Part shown: one piece after another, positions 43,247-52,262 of the stretch
Position numbering within the stretch: the first letter of the stretch is position 1
How the letters are laid out: every line of letters starts with the position of its first letter
From: Pseudomonas brenneri
GTDB lineage: Bacteria > Pseudomonadota > Gammaproteobacteria > Pseudomonadales > Pseudomonadaceae
Reading direction: 5' to 3'
NCBI RefSeq assembly: GCF_007858285.1
Contig: NZ_VFIL01000005.1
Span: 124,001-188,000 of the forward strand
Length of the DNA: 64,000 bases
Position numbers and translations under genes: made by a program
Notes under the pieces: generated by a model
Seen by the model: the letters and a program-made list of their open reading frames with translations, nothing else
Databases searched by the model: none
What the model was told of the DNA's origin: nothing

Positions 43247-46200
43247 TCAAGGCTCGACCTGGCTCCACTGTTTGCTCAAGCGCTTGTCGGAAATCGGTAC
43301 CTTGGTGCCCAACTGCTGGGCAAACAACGACACCCGGTATTCCTCCAGCCACCAGCGGTAGAGTTCCAGCTGCGGGTCGCGCTTGCCTTCCTGGGTGTGT
43401 TTGTTCAGGCGTGTCTGGTACTGGCTCCACAGGCCACTCAACTCGCCGCTCCAGACCCGGTCCTTCTGCACCTGGCTGGGCAGTTTCTCCAGGCGCAGCT
43501 CAATGGCCTTGAGATAGCGCGGCAGTTCCTTGAACCACTGCGCCGGGGTTTCGCGCACAAAACCCGGGTACACCAGATTGCTCAGTTGCTGCTTGATATC
43601 GTTGAGTGCCACGGCCTGGGCCAGGTCGATCTTGCCCTTGAAACGCTTTTGCAGGCCATGCCACAGCTTCAATACTTCCAGGGTCAAGCGCGCCAGGCGT
43701 TCGGCATGTTCGGTCCAACTGCCGCGTTTGCGCTCGGCCAGGGCTGCCAGGCCCGCGCCATCCCTGGGCAGGCTGGCCTCGCCCTCCAGCACACAGGTGT
43801 CGAGACTGGCCAGCAGGATGTCTTCCACCAGGGCGTCGATACGTCCCAGCTCGCGGTACATCAGCCCCAGCTCGGTCAGACCCGGCAGTTTGCCGCGCAG
43901 GAATTTTGCCGGCTCGGCCAATTGCTGCATCAACAAACGCTGCAAGGCTCGTCGATGCTGGAACTCGGCTTCGGCAGCAGTAGAGAAACGTCCTTCCTTG
44001 ACCGTACCGTTTTCCTCCACCAATGCCGGATACACCGTCATCGACAACCCGGCAATCTTCTGCTGGGTGGTCTCGGCCACGGCGGCGAAGACCTTGGCCT
44101 CCACCGGCTGCTGGCTTTTGGCGGTCTGCGGCACCGCCAGGGCGGCCTGGCTGGCTTCGACAAAACGTGCGGTCAGCGCTGCCAGGTCGCGGCCCTCACC
44201 GAGGAACTCGCCCTGGGCGTCAACCACTTCAAGGTTCATCTTCAGGTGGTTTTCCACCTGCTGCGCGGCTTCGCTCCAGGCTTCATCGCTGACCCGCGCC
44301 CCGGTCATGCGCAGCAGTTCGCGCCCCAGGGCCTGGGGCAGCGAGCCCTGGGCAAATTCGATACGTTGCAGCGCAGCCTTGACGAAATCCGGCACCGGCA
44401 CGAAGTTCTTGCGCAGGGCCTTGGGCAGGTTGCGCACCAGGGCAATGCACTTGGCCTCGATCAGCCCGGGCACCAGCCATTCCAGGCGCTCGGCGGGCAA
44501 GGCCGGCAACAGCGGCGCCGGCACGCGCAAGGTCACGCCGTCGCGAGGGTGGTTGGGTTCAAAGTGATAACTCAAGGCCAGGGCCAGGTCACCCAGGTGC
44601 AATGTATCCGGATAATGCGCAGCGGTGACTTCACTGGCCTCACGGGCCAGCACGTCTTCTTCGCGCATGATCAGCAGTTGCGGGTCTTTCTGGCTGGTGA
44701 TCTTGTACCAACTGTCAAACGTCGCCGTCTGGTGGATCTCCGCTGGCAGGCGTGCGTCATAGAAGGCGTACAGGGTTTCTTCGTCGGCCAGGATATCGCG
44801 GCGCCGGGCCTTGGCTTCCAGTTCGTCCAATTGCTCCAGCAACTGCTGATTGGCCACCAGGCACTTGGCCCGGGACTGGATCTCGCCACGCACCAGGCCT
44901 TCACGAATAAACAGCTCGCGCGACACCACCGGGTCCACCGGCCCGTAATGCACTGGCCGGCGCCCCACCACAATCAGGCCAAACAGAGTGATCTGTTCAA
45001 AGGCCACGACCTGGCCGCGCTTCTTTTCCCAATGGGGTTCGAAGTGGTTTTTCTTGATCAAATGCCCGGCCAGCGGTTCTATCCAGTCGGCATCGATCTT
45101 GGCCACCATGCGCGCATACAACTTGGTGGTTTCCACCAGCTCGGCAGTCATCAGCCACTGCGGGCGCTTCTTGCCGATCCCCGATGACGGGTGGATCCAG
45201 AAACGCCGCTGACGAGCACCGAGATAGTCGCCGTCTTCGGTTTTCTGGCCGATCTGGCTCAGCAGGCCGGACAGCACCGCCTTGTGCAGTTTCGGGAAAT
45301 CCGCCGGTTCCTTGTTGACTGTCAACTGCATGTCGCGGCAGATCAGGCTCAACTGGCGATGGGAGTCGCGCCACTCGCGCAGGCGCAGGTAGTTGAGGAA
45401 GTTCTTGCGACACCAGTTGCGCAACGGGCTGGCGGTCAACTCCTGGCGCTGCTCTTCAAAGCCGCGCCACAGGTTGACCAGCCCGGCGAAGTCCGAGTCC
45501 GGATCCTTCCATTGCGCGTGGGCCTGGTCGGCGGCCTGCTGGCGCTCCGGCGGACGCTCGCGCGGGTCCTGGATCGACATGGCACTGGCGACAATCAACA
45601 CTTCCTGCAAACTGCCGAGCTTGGCCGCCTCCAGCAACATGCGGCCCATGCGCGGGTCCACTGGCAGACGCGCCAGTTGCCGACCCAGGGGCGTCAGCTG
45701 GCTGTTGCGGTCCACTGCCGAGAGTTCTTGCAGCAAGTTGAAGCCATCGCTGATGGCCTTGCCATCCGGCGGCTCGATAAACGGGAAGTCGGTGATTTCG
45801 CCCAGGCGCAGGTGCAGCATCTGCAAGATCACTGCCGCCAGGTTGGTGCGCAGGATCTCCGGATCGGTAAATTCCGGGCGCCCGATAAAATCTTCTTCAC
45901 TGTACAGGCGCACGCAAATGCCCGGCTCGACCCGGCCGCAACGGCCTTTACGCTGGTTGGCGCTGGCCTGGGAAATCGCCTCGATCGGCAGGCGCTGGAC
46001 CTTGGCGCGGTAGCTGTAGCGGCTGATGCGTGCGGTACCGCTATCGATCACGTAGCGGATGCCCGGCACCGTCAGCGAGGTCTCCGCAACGTTGGTCGCC
46101 AGCACCACGCGCCGCCCCGGATGGGACTGGAAAATGCGCTGCTGTTCGGCCGGCGACAGGCGCGCGTACAACGGCAGGATTTCCGTGTGCTTGAGCTGGG

Positions 46201-47158
46201 CCTTGCGCAGCATGTCGGCGGCATCGCGGATCTCGCGCTCACCAGGCAGGAACACCAGCACATCACCCGGGCTCTTGCGCTCGCTGCGTTCAAAAGCGGC
46301 GATTTCATCGAGGGTGGCGAGGATCGCCTGGTCCACGGTCAAGTCGTCTTCGACGCGGTTACCTTCCTCGTCCTGCTCCAGGGTCAGCGGGCGGTACCAG
46401 GTTTCCACCGGGAACGTACGCCCCGAGACCTCGACAATCGGCGCATCGTCGAAGTGCTTGGAAAAGCGCTCCAGGTCGATGGTGGCCGACGTGATGATGA
46501 CTTTCAGGTCCGGACGACGTGGCAGCAGGGTTTTCAGGTAACCCAGCAAAAAGTCGATGTTCAGGCTGCGTTCGTGGGCCTCGTCGACGATGATCGTGTC
46601 GTAGCGTTCGAGGTAGCGATCATTCTGGGTCTCGGCCAGCAGGATGCCGTCGGTCATCAGCTTGATCAGGGTGTTGGAATCGCTCTGGTCCTCGAACCGC
46701 ACCTGATAGCCGACCAGCGCGCCCAAAGGCGTCGCCAGTTCTTCGGCAACCCGGCTCGCCACACTGCGTGCCGCAATACGCCGGGGCTGGGTATGGCCGA
46801 TCAAGCCGTACTGGCCGCGACCGATTTCCAGGCAGATCTTCGGCAACTGCGTGGTTTTACCCGAGCCGGTCTCGCCCGCAATGATCAGCACCTGATGCTT
46901 TTGCAGTGCCGCCTTGATTTCGTCGCGCTTGGCGGCGATGGGCAGGCTGTCGTCATAGCGAATCTGCGGCACGCTGGCACCACGCGCCGTCACCTGGGCA
47001 CAGGACGCCTGCATACGCACCACCCATTGCGCCAGCTTCTCCTCATCGGGCTTCTTGCGCAGCTCAAGCAACTGTCGACGCAAGCGGTGGCGGTCAGCGA
47101 GCATGGCGTGATCGAGGTTTTTCAGGAGTTGGTCGATAGCGGGCGCTTGGTCAGTCAT
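43247..47158 (-). CDS. hrpA: ATP-dependent RNA helicase HrpA (DEAH-box)
   Basis: A 1303-residue DEAH/RHA helicase. Motif I GETGSGKTT near residue 95, motif II IIVDEAHERS near 195, motif III TSATI, motif VI QRKGRCGR. The HA2 and OB-fold domains follow, then the long HrpA-specific C-terminal DUF3418-type region to the end. Full length for HrpA. It acts on mRNA or stalled ribosomes in the cytoplasm. The ATG at 47158 begins MTDQAPAIDQLLK. Its 5' end is 127 bp from the aceK stop; a REP-like palindrome lies between. Confidence 0.95.
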   Translation of the reverse strand: MTDQAPAIDQLLKNLDHAMLADRHRLRRQLLELRKKPDEEKLAQWVVRMQASCAQVTARGASVPQIRYDDSLPIAAKRDEIKAALQKHQVLIIAGETGSGKTTQLPKICLEIGRGQYGLIGHTQPRRIAARSVASRVAEELATPLGALVGYQVRFEDQSDSNTLIKLMTDGILLAETQNDRYLERYDTIIVDEAHERSLNIDFLLGYLKTLLPRRPDLKVIITSATIDLERFSKHFDDAPIVEVSGRTFPVETWYRPLTLEQDEEGNRVEDDLTVDQAILATLDEIAAFERSERKSPGDVLVFLPGEREIRDAADMLRKAQLKHTEILPLYARLSPAEQQRIFQSHPGRRVVLATNVAETSLTVPGIRYVIDSGTARISRYSYRAKVQRLPIEAISQASANQRKGRCGRVEPGICVRLYSEEDFIGRPEFTDPEILRTNLAAVILQMLHLRLGEITDFPFIEPPDGKAISDGFNLLQELSAVDRNSQLTPLGRQLARLPVDPRMGRMLLEAAKLGSLQEVLIVASAMSIQDPRERPPERQQAADQAHAQWKDPDSDFAGLVNLWRGFEEQRQELTASPLRNWCRKNFLNYLRLREWRDSHRQLSLICRDMQLTVNKEPADFPKLHKAVLSGLLSQIGQKTEDGDYLGARQRRFWIHPSSGIGKKRPQWLMTAELVETTKLYARMVAKIDADWIEPLAGHLIKKNHFEPHWEKKRGQVVAFEQITLFGLIVVGRRPVHYGPVDPVVSRELFIREGLVRGEIQSRAKCLVANQQLLEQLDELEAKARRRDILADEETLYAFYDARLPAEIHQTATFDSWYKITSQKDPQLLIMREEDVLAREASEVTAAHYPDTLHLGDLALALSYHFEPNHPRDGVTLRVPAPLLPALPAERLEWLVPGLIEAKCIALVRNLPKALRKNFVPVPDFVKAALQRIEFAQGSLPQALGRELLRMTGARVSDEAWSEAAQQVENHLKMNLEVVDAQGEFLGEGRDLAALTARFVEASQAALAVPQTAKSQQPVEAKVFAAVAETTQQKIAGLSMTVYPALVEENGTVKEGRFSTAAEAEFQHRRALQRLLMQQLAEPAKFLRGKLPGLTELGLMYRELGRIDALVEDILLASLDTCVLEGEASLPRDGAGLAALAERKRGSWTEHAERLARLTLEVLKLWHGLQKRFKGKIDLAQAVALNDIKQQLSNLVYPGFVRETPAQWFKELPRYLKAIELRLEKLPSQVQKDRVWSGELSGLWSQYQTRLNKHTQEGKRDPQLELYRWWLEEYRVSLFAQQLGTKVPISDKRLSKQWSQVEP

Positions 47159-47220
47159 CAGGTACTTTGGAGGTCGTCTATTAATGCACGGCCGGCAATT
47201 GTGGCAGAAAAGCAGTGGCT

Positions 47221-47286
47221 AGCGGCAAGCTTCAAGCGGCAAGTAAGAGCCGTTGCGCGTTTACTTGCCGCTTGAAGCTTGCCGCT
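47221..47286. repeat. 26-bp perfect inverted repeat between aceK and hrpA
   Basis: AGCGGCAAGCTTCAAGCGGC (first 20 of a 26-nt arm) and its exact complement flank a 14-nt loop. The right arm ends at the aceK stop codon. It is a different REP class from the GTAGGAGCGAGC elements, related in style to the ACAAGCTGCAAGC palindrome at 705. Likely the 3' end structure of aceK. Confidence 0.75.
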
Positions 47287-49013
47287 TATAGCTGCTCCTT
47301 CCTGCGATACGGGAATACATCAATCACCTTCCCCGCCCGAATCGCCTCTTGCAGGCCTTTCCAGTAGTCGGCGTTGTACAACTCGCCATGCAACTCATCA
47401 AACAAGCGTCGCTGCCCGGCATCGGCGAACAGGAACGGTGGGAACTCTTCGGGGAACACGTCCAGCGGGCCGATGGAGTACCAGGGCTCGGAGGCCATTT
47501 CATCCTCCGGGGTGCGCGGGGCCGGGATATGGCGGAAGTTGGCCTCGGTCAGAAAGCAGATCTCGTCATAGTCGTAGAACACCACGCGACCATGGCGGGT
47601 GACGCCAAAGTTTTTCAGCAGCATGTCGCCGGGAAAGATATTGGCCGCCGCCAGTTGCTTGATCGCCAGGCCGTAGTCTTCCAGGGCTTCGCGTACCTGG
47701 GCTTCGTTGGCGTTCTCCAGGTAGAGGTTGAGCGGGGTCATGCGCCGTTCGGTCCAGCAGTGGCGAATCAATACTGTGTCGCCTTCCACCTCGACCGTGC
47801 CAGCGGCCACTTCCAGCAACTCGGCCAGACATTCGGGCTCGAACTTGCTCAAGGGGAAACGGAAGTCGGCGAACTCCTGGGTGTCGGCCATGCGCCCGAC
47901 CCGGTCGACACTTTTGACCAGGCGGTACTTCTCGATCACCGTGGCACGGTTGACGTTTTTCGACGGCGAGAAACGGTCCTTGATGATCTTGAACACGGTG
48001 TTGAACCCGGGCAGGGTGAACACGCTCATGACCATCCCGCGCACGCCCGGCGCCATGATGAACTGGTCGTCGGTGCTGGCCAGGTGGTTGATCAGCGCAC
48101 GATAGAACTCCGACTTGCCGTGCTTGTAGAAGCCAATGGAGGTGTACAGCTCGGCGATGTGCTTGCCCGGCAGGATGCGCTTGAGAAAGCCGATGAACTC
48201 CGCTGGCACCGGCACATCCACCATGAAATAGGAACGGGTGAACGAGAAGATGATCGACACATCGGCTTCGTCGGTGATCAACGCGTCGATGCGAATGCCC
48301 TGGCCTTCGCGGTGCAGCAGCGGGATGACCAGCGGCCATTGTTCATCGCGGGTATAGAGGCGGCCCACCAGGTACGCGCCCTTGTTGCGATAGAGCACCG
48401 AGGAAAACAGTTCGACGTTGAGGTCCGGGTCCTTGCACACCCAATCCGGCAGGTTCTCGCGCAACTGCGCTTCGAGGCGCTGCAGGTCAGCGGGCAGGTC
48501 GGCGTAGGGCTCGCTGAAGCGGTAGTCGCTGAAAATCTGCTCCAGCATGCCCGCCAGTTGGCCCTGGGGCTTGTAGGTGCGGGTTTGCGCGGCGCGGGCC
48601 CGGCGCAGGCTGGGGCGGGTGGTGTGGATGAACATGCAGCCGTCGCTGATCAGGTCATGACTGAACAGCCCGCAAAAAATCGAGTTGTACCAGGTCTCGG
48701 ACAGTTCATCGTCAAACCGCAGGTCGATCAGGCTGATATAGGCGCTCTTTACCAGGGGCCAGGACTGGATATCCAGCAGCGCCTCCTCGTCAAAGGTTGC
48801 CCGCAGGCGCGTGGTGACTTCACCGACCTTCTCTTCATACAGGTTGATCCGCGCCGCCGAGGCGGTTTGCGCCTCTTGCCACTGGGCCTTTTCAAAACGC
48901 TCGCGAGCGCCGTCGGTGATCTGGCGAAAGTGCTCGCGGTAATCGTCGAAGCCATCAAGGATCATCTGTGCGATGGACTGCGCGGTGTCGATGGCAGGCG
49001 TTTGCTGCGGCAT
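47286..49013 (-). CDS. aceK: Isocitrate dehydrogenase kinase/phosphatase
   Basis: A 575-residue bifunctional enzyme that phosphorylates and dephosphorylates isocitrate dehydrogenase, steering carbon to the glyoxylate bypass during growth on acetate or fatty acids. Typical blocks: the regulatory half with [20 protein letters not shown], the kinase loop [21 protein letters not shown] with its ATP-binding Lys, and [29 protein letters not shown] containing catalytic Asp residues. The ATG at 49013 has GAGG 8 nt upstream; the frame start 21 bp earlier does not. Here it is not beside aceA/aceB. Confidence 0.95.
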   Translation of the reverse strand: MPQQTPAIDTAQSIAQMILDGFDDYREHFRQITDGARERFEKAQWQEAQTASAARINLYEEKVGEVTTRLRATFDEEALLDIQSWPLVKSAYISLIDLRFDDELSETWYNSIFCGLFSHDLISDGCMFIHTTRPSLRRARAAQTRTYKPQGQLAGMLEQIFSDYRFSEPYADLPADLQRLEAQLRENLPDWVCKDPDLNVELFSSVLYRNKGAYLVGRLYTRDEQWPLVIPLLHREGQGIRIDALITDEADVSIIFSFTRSYFMVDVPVPAEFIGFLKRILPGKHIAELYTSIGFYKHGKSEFYRALINHLASTDDQFIMAPGVRGMVMSVFTLPGFNTVFKIIKDRFSPSKNVNRATVIEKYRLVKSVDRVGRMADTQEFADFRFPLSKFEPECLAELLEVAAGTVEVEGDTVLIRHCWTERRMTPLNLYLENANEAQVREALEDYGLAIKQLAAANIFPGDMLLKNFGVTRHGRVVFYDYDEICFLTEANFRHIPAPRTPEDEMASEPWYSIGPLDVFPEEFPPFLFADAGQRRLFDELHGELYNADYWKGLQEAIRAGKVIDVFPYRRKEQL

Positions 49014-49248
49014 GTCGGAGACCTCTGCGGGCATTCGGAAGACCTGAGATTAGCCAGTGTGCGCAAACAGGAGAAGTACAATTTTTGCAGGACGATGTGC
49101 CACGGATAAGGGCGACTCAAACAATTGTCGCGTCTGGCGGCAGACCTCTATGGCCTGGTGACGCGCTTTACTCTGTAGGAACAAGTAAAAGATTGTGTCG
49201 GACAGGTCCCTGGGCAACACTCTCGCCCTGATTAAAAAGGAGCTGTCT

Positions 49249-50145
49249 GTGAGACCTGTCGACACCCTGTACCTGCTGGTACTGGCCGCCATCTGGGGCG
49301 CGAGTTTTCTGTTCATGCGCATTATCGCCCCCGAGATCGGCACGATCCCTACAGCATTCTTCCGCGTGTCAATTGCCGCCGCCGGCTTGCTGGTGATCCT
49401 GGCCATGCTGCGGGTGCGCTGGGACTTCCAGGGCAAATTCAAGACGGTCCTGCTGCTGGGGGTGATCAACTCGGGGATTCCCGCGACCATGTATTCGGTG
49501 GCGGCCCAGGTATTACCCGCAGGTTATTCAGCGATTTTCAACGCGACGACGCCGTTGATGGGCGTATTGATTGGCGGGCTGTTTTTCCATGAGCGGCTGA
49601 CGCTGTCGAAGATTGCCGGGGTAGGCCTGGGCCTGTTCGGCGTGGGCATCCTCACGCGGGCCGGGCCGGTGGCCTTTGACCTGGAACTGCTGATGGGCGC
49701 CCTCGCCTGCCTGCTGGCAACCACCTGCTATGGCTTCGCCGGTTTCCTGGCGCGGCGCTGGCTGGATCAACAGGGTGGCCTGGACAGCCGTCTTTCGGCA
49801 TTGGGCAGCATGCTCGGCGCCACCTTGTTTCTATTACCGTGGTTTGGCTGGAGCGCCCTCAGTCATCCGCCCGCCAGTTGGGGCGGCTGGAATGTGTGGT
49901 TGTCGCTGCTCGGTTTGGGGCTGCTGTGTACGGCATTTGCCTACATCCTGTACTTCCGCCTGCTGACGGCCATCGGGCCGGTCAAGTCGATGACCGTCAC
50001 CTTCATGATTCCGCCGTTTGGGGTGTTGTGGGGGGCGTTGCTGCTGGATGAGCCGTTGTCCATGGCCCATCTGTATGGCGGGCTGTTGATCGCGGGGGCG
50101 CTGTGGCTGGTGCTACGCCCTGGGAAACTGATCAAAACCGCATAG
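49249..50145 (+). CDS. EamA/DMT-family transporter
   Basis: A 298-residue inner-membrane carrier, two EamA repeats with about ten helices. Start is GTG at 49249, preceded by AAGGAG at 6 nt, opening RPVDTLYLLVLAAIWGASFL; the first-helix motif AAIWGASFLFMR is typical. The C-terminal half ends DEPLSMAHLYGGLLIAGALWL. Substrate unknown. It converges on another EamA gene 30 bp away, an unusual close pairing of two members of one family on opposite strands. Confidence 0.87.
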   Translation: MRPVDTLYLLVLAAIWGASFLFMRIIAPEIGTIPTAFFRVSIAAAGLLVILAMLRVRWDFQGKFKTVLLLGVINSGIPATMYSVAAQVLPAGYSAIFNATTPLMGVLIGGLFFHERLTLSKIAGVGLGLFGVGILTRAGPVAFDLELLMGALACLLATTCYGFAGFLARRWLDQQGGLDSRLSALGSMLGATLFLLPWFGWSALSHPPASWGGWNVWLSLLGLGLLCTAFAYILYFRLLTAIGPVKSMTVTFMIPPFGVLWGALLLDEPLSMAHLYGGLLIAGALWLVLRPGKLIKTA

Positions 50146-50166
50146 GAGCCGGCTTGCCGACTCCTA
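50143..50166. terminator. REP-like hairpin between two convergent EamA genes
   Basis: TAGGAGCCGGC-TT-GCCGACTCCTA, 11-bp stem with one mismatch, overlapping the stop codon of the plus-strand gene. It probably serves both convergent transcripts. Confidence 0.6.
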
Positions 50167-50175
50167 CGCGGGGTA

Positions 50176-51036
50176 TCAGGCTTTACGGAAGACGAACACC
50201 AGACCGATGATGATCAACCCCATCCCCATCACACTCAGCAACGCCAGCCGATTACCAAAGATCAGGTAATCCATCACGGCGGTGACGGCCGGCACCAGGT
50301 AGAACAAACTGGTGACATTCACCAGGTTGCCCCGTGCAATCAGGCGGTACAGCAACAGCGTCGCCAACAGTGACACCACCAGCCCCATCCACAGAACCGG
50401 CAAGTAGAAGCCGCTGTTGTGCTCGAAATGAAAAGGCTGGAACGGCACAAACACCGCACACAACAACAAACCCGCCAGGTATTGCACCGGCAAGGTGCCC
50501 AGTGGGTTATCGGTGATGCGCTTTTGCATGATCGAGCCCAGGGTCATGCTCGCCAACGCCAGCAAGCCGAAAAGCATCCCGGCCAGGGACATGCCGGCCA
50601 GACCGATGCCCTGGTACACCACCATGATCAGGCCCGCCAACCCCAGCGCCAGGCCGAACATCCGGCGCCATGAACGCTGGCGTTCCATCAGCACCACGGT
50701 GAGGATCGGTTGCACGCCCATGATGGTTGCCATCACGCCGGGGGTAACCTTCAGGTCCAGGGCCAGCAGATAAAAAATCTGATAGGCGCCCAACAACACC
50801 AACCCGGTGGCCGCCGCATACCACAGCGGTTTACCCGGGCGTGGCAACTTGAGCCTGAGGACCGGCACCAGCACCACCAGACCCGCCAGGGCAATGGCAA
50901 AGCGGATCAGCAGGAAAGCAAAGGGTGACGCATGGGCCAGGCCCAGCTTGGAAAAAATCGCCCCGCTGCTCCACAGCAGGACAAACAGGCTCGTCGAGGC
51001 CGCCGCGGCCACGGATTGTTTCGAAAGAACAGACAT
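50176..51036 (-). CDS. EamA/DMT-family transporter
   Basis: A 286-residue inner-membrane carrier with about ten helices: STSLFVLLWSSGAIFSKLGL at the start, the AYQIFYLLALDLKVTPGVMA segment, and YLVPAVTAVMDYLIFGNRLA in the second half. The ATG at 51036 follows AGGTG; a GTG three codons earlier is in frame but has worse spacing. Substrate unknown. It is not a close copy of the neighbouring convergent EamA protein, so this is not a recent duplication. Confidence 0.86.
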   Translation of the reverse strand: MSVLSKQSVAAAASTSLFVLLWSSGAIFSKLGLAHASPFAFLLIRFAIALAGLVVLVPVLRLKLPRPGKPLWYAAATGLVLLGAYQIFYLLALDLKVTPGVMATIMGVQPILTVVLMERQRSWRRMFGLALGLAGLIMVVYQGIGLAGMSLAGMLFGLLALASMTLGSIMQKRITDNPLGTLPVQYLAGLLLCAVFVPFQPFHFEHNSGFYLPVLWMGLVVSLLATLLLYRLIARGNLVNVTSLFYLVPAVTAVMDYLIFGNRLALLSVMGMGLIIIGLVFVFRKA

Positions 51037-51521
51037 GATGAACACCTGTAGTCAGGCAAAAAGCCAACTCAGCCAAGGCTGAAATTCAGTAGGTTCGGTA
51101 CAGGCGGGCAACGGGCAACAGCGATCTGCTGATCAGCCCGAAATGCCAACACCCGGCGGTGATACGACTGCGTACACCGGCGTGCTACTGACAGGTGGGG
51201 GGTAATGACTGATCTGCGCAGGCTGCTGGCTCCCACACGGCACGACCGCAGCGTTGACCGCTGAATCGACTACCGCTATGCGTTGGGAAGCAGGCATGGG
51301 CTGATCTTTTTTGAAGGGATTTAAAGGTGTCGTGAAACACCTGGCGTCGACTATAACCAGCCGGTGACACGCTTTGCAATGGCTTTGCCAAAAGGCCAGT
51401 AAGGACAGGCGGCTGATCAGTACCTAGGCTCGAAAAACCCACCCATTATTACTCAAGAGCATCGATACCACGACCACACACCTTTCTCAGGTATCAACTA
51501 AACAGATCCAAAACTAGGAAC
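51037..51521. other. Intergenic region without a clear gene
   Basis: 485 bp. Short frames on both strands lack ribosome-binding sites and recognisable motifs. From 51417 onward the frame of the downstream GNAT-like gene is already open but has no ATG, GTG or TTG in frame before 51702. I see no palindrome or repeat of note. Confidence 0.4.
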
Positions 51522-51998
51522 ATTGCCAACGCAACACTTGCCCGGCTGCCGCCATCCACAAGGCAAACCAAGCACACAGGCATCGACCTACAGGGAGTCA
51601 GGCTCGAAGCCATCGATACGGCAGCACTGAACGCTTATCACACTTGGGAATCCAGCCACTTTTCATGGGATGACGTCGTACAGTGGAAAGCGAAAGAGCT
51701 GATGTATTTCGACTTAGCGATCTGGTTGGATCTTGAACTCTGCGGGTTGTGTTTCGCTAACCCGAACCACAGCCGTATGCGGATGCGAGTTGTACGACTG
51801 GAAGCAACGCCAGGAGGCACACATTCATTACGCGGGTACATCGCCCCTCTCGCGTTAATGGCCGTTGAACACTACGCGCAGATAGTCGGCAGCAAGACCA
51901 TTGAAATACAGGAACCGATGCAGGGAGCGGTCCCTACCTACGAAAAGCTCGGTTTTGCATTCGATGCGTCGGGCAGGCTTGCAAAGGACATAACCTGA
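51522..51998 (+). CDS. GNAT-like protein lacking an ordinary start codon
   Basis: The frame is open from 51417 to the stop at 51998 and its whole translation looks like protein: LEAIDTAALNAYHTWESSHF, then FSWDDVVQWKAKELMYFDLA, GLCFANPNHSRMRMRVVRLE and a GNAT-like end (IAPLALMAVEHYAQIVGSKT, then PTYEKLGFAFD). Yet no in-frame ATG, GTG or TTG occurs before 51702, which lies in the middle of the conserved-looking part. ATT at 51522 (giving ANATLARLPPS) is where a homologue could start, so either an ATG decayed to ATT, a rare start is used, or the 5' end is frameshifted. A 52-residue gene follows 48 bp later. Function is unknown. Confidence 0.5.
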   Translation: MANATLARLPPSTRQTKHTGIDLQGVRLEAIDTAALNAYHTWESSHFSWDDVVQWKAKELMYFDLAIWLDLELCGLCFANPNHSRMRMRVVRLEATPGGTHSLRGYIAPLALMAVEHYAQIVGSKTIEIQEPMQGAVPTYEKLGFAFDASGRLAKDIT

Positions 51999-52046
51999 AC
52001 CTAGCATCATGCAAATCGCTCAATTAATGATCACTTTGGAGACACC

Positions 52047-52205
52047 ATGAAAGGTCTCATCAAAACCAAATCAGGCAAGAGCAAAAAAGCACACCGTGCC
52101 CCTGACCGGAACAACGGGCGACCTGCTGAAGTTGACCCGCGCATTATCCAGGCGCTACTTGAGGGCGTTGACGAGCCGCAAGGCGTGCTGGCAGGACGCA
52201 TGTAA
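52047..52205 (+). CDS. 52-residue basic protein of unknown function
   Basis: Starts MKGLIKTKSGKSKKAHRAPD and ends GVDEPQGVLAGRM. The N terminus is lysine/arginine rich and probably disordered; the C-terminal half is an amphipathic helix (DPRIIQALLEGVDEP). The Shine-Dalgarno TTTGGAGA lies 6 nt before the ATG, and codon use is normal for the genome. It sits 48 bp after the GNAT-like frame and ends at a strong terminator, so both are probably one transcription unit. Composition suggests nucleic-acid or partner-protein binding; unproven. Confidence 0.65.
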   Translation: MKGLIKTKSGKSKKAHRAPDRNNGRPAEVDPRIIQALLEGVDEPQGVLAGRM

Positions 52206-52214
52206 TCCGGCACA

Positions 52215-52247
52215 TAAAAAAACGCTCTGATAAAGAGCGTTTTTTTA
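52215..52247. terminator. Bidirectional rho-independent terminator
   Basis: AAAAAAACGCTCTGATAAAGAGCGTTTTTTT: a CGCTCT/AGAGCG stem with A and T runs on either side, between the 52-residue gene and convergent lpxO. Confidence 0.88.
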
Positions 52248-52262
52248 TTTCGGATGCCAGTA

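Noticed and set aside
43397..47275. Plus-strand 596- and 694-codon frames opposite hrpA
   Set aside because: Antisense shadows with low-complexity Gln/Leu/His content; HrpA motifs define the real strand.
47349..49109. Plus-strand 586-codon frame opposite aceK
   Set aside because: Antisense shadow of aceK.
51638..51841. Minus-strand 67-codon frame opposite the GNAT-like gene
   Set aside because: Antisense to a much more protein-like plus-strand frame; no ribosome-binding site.
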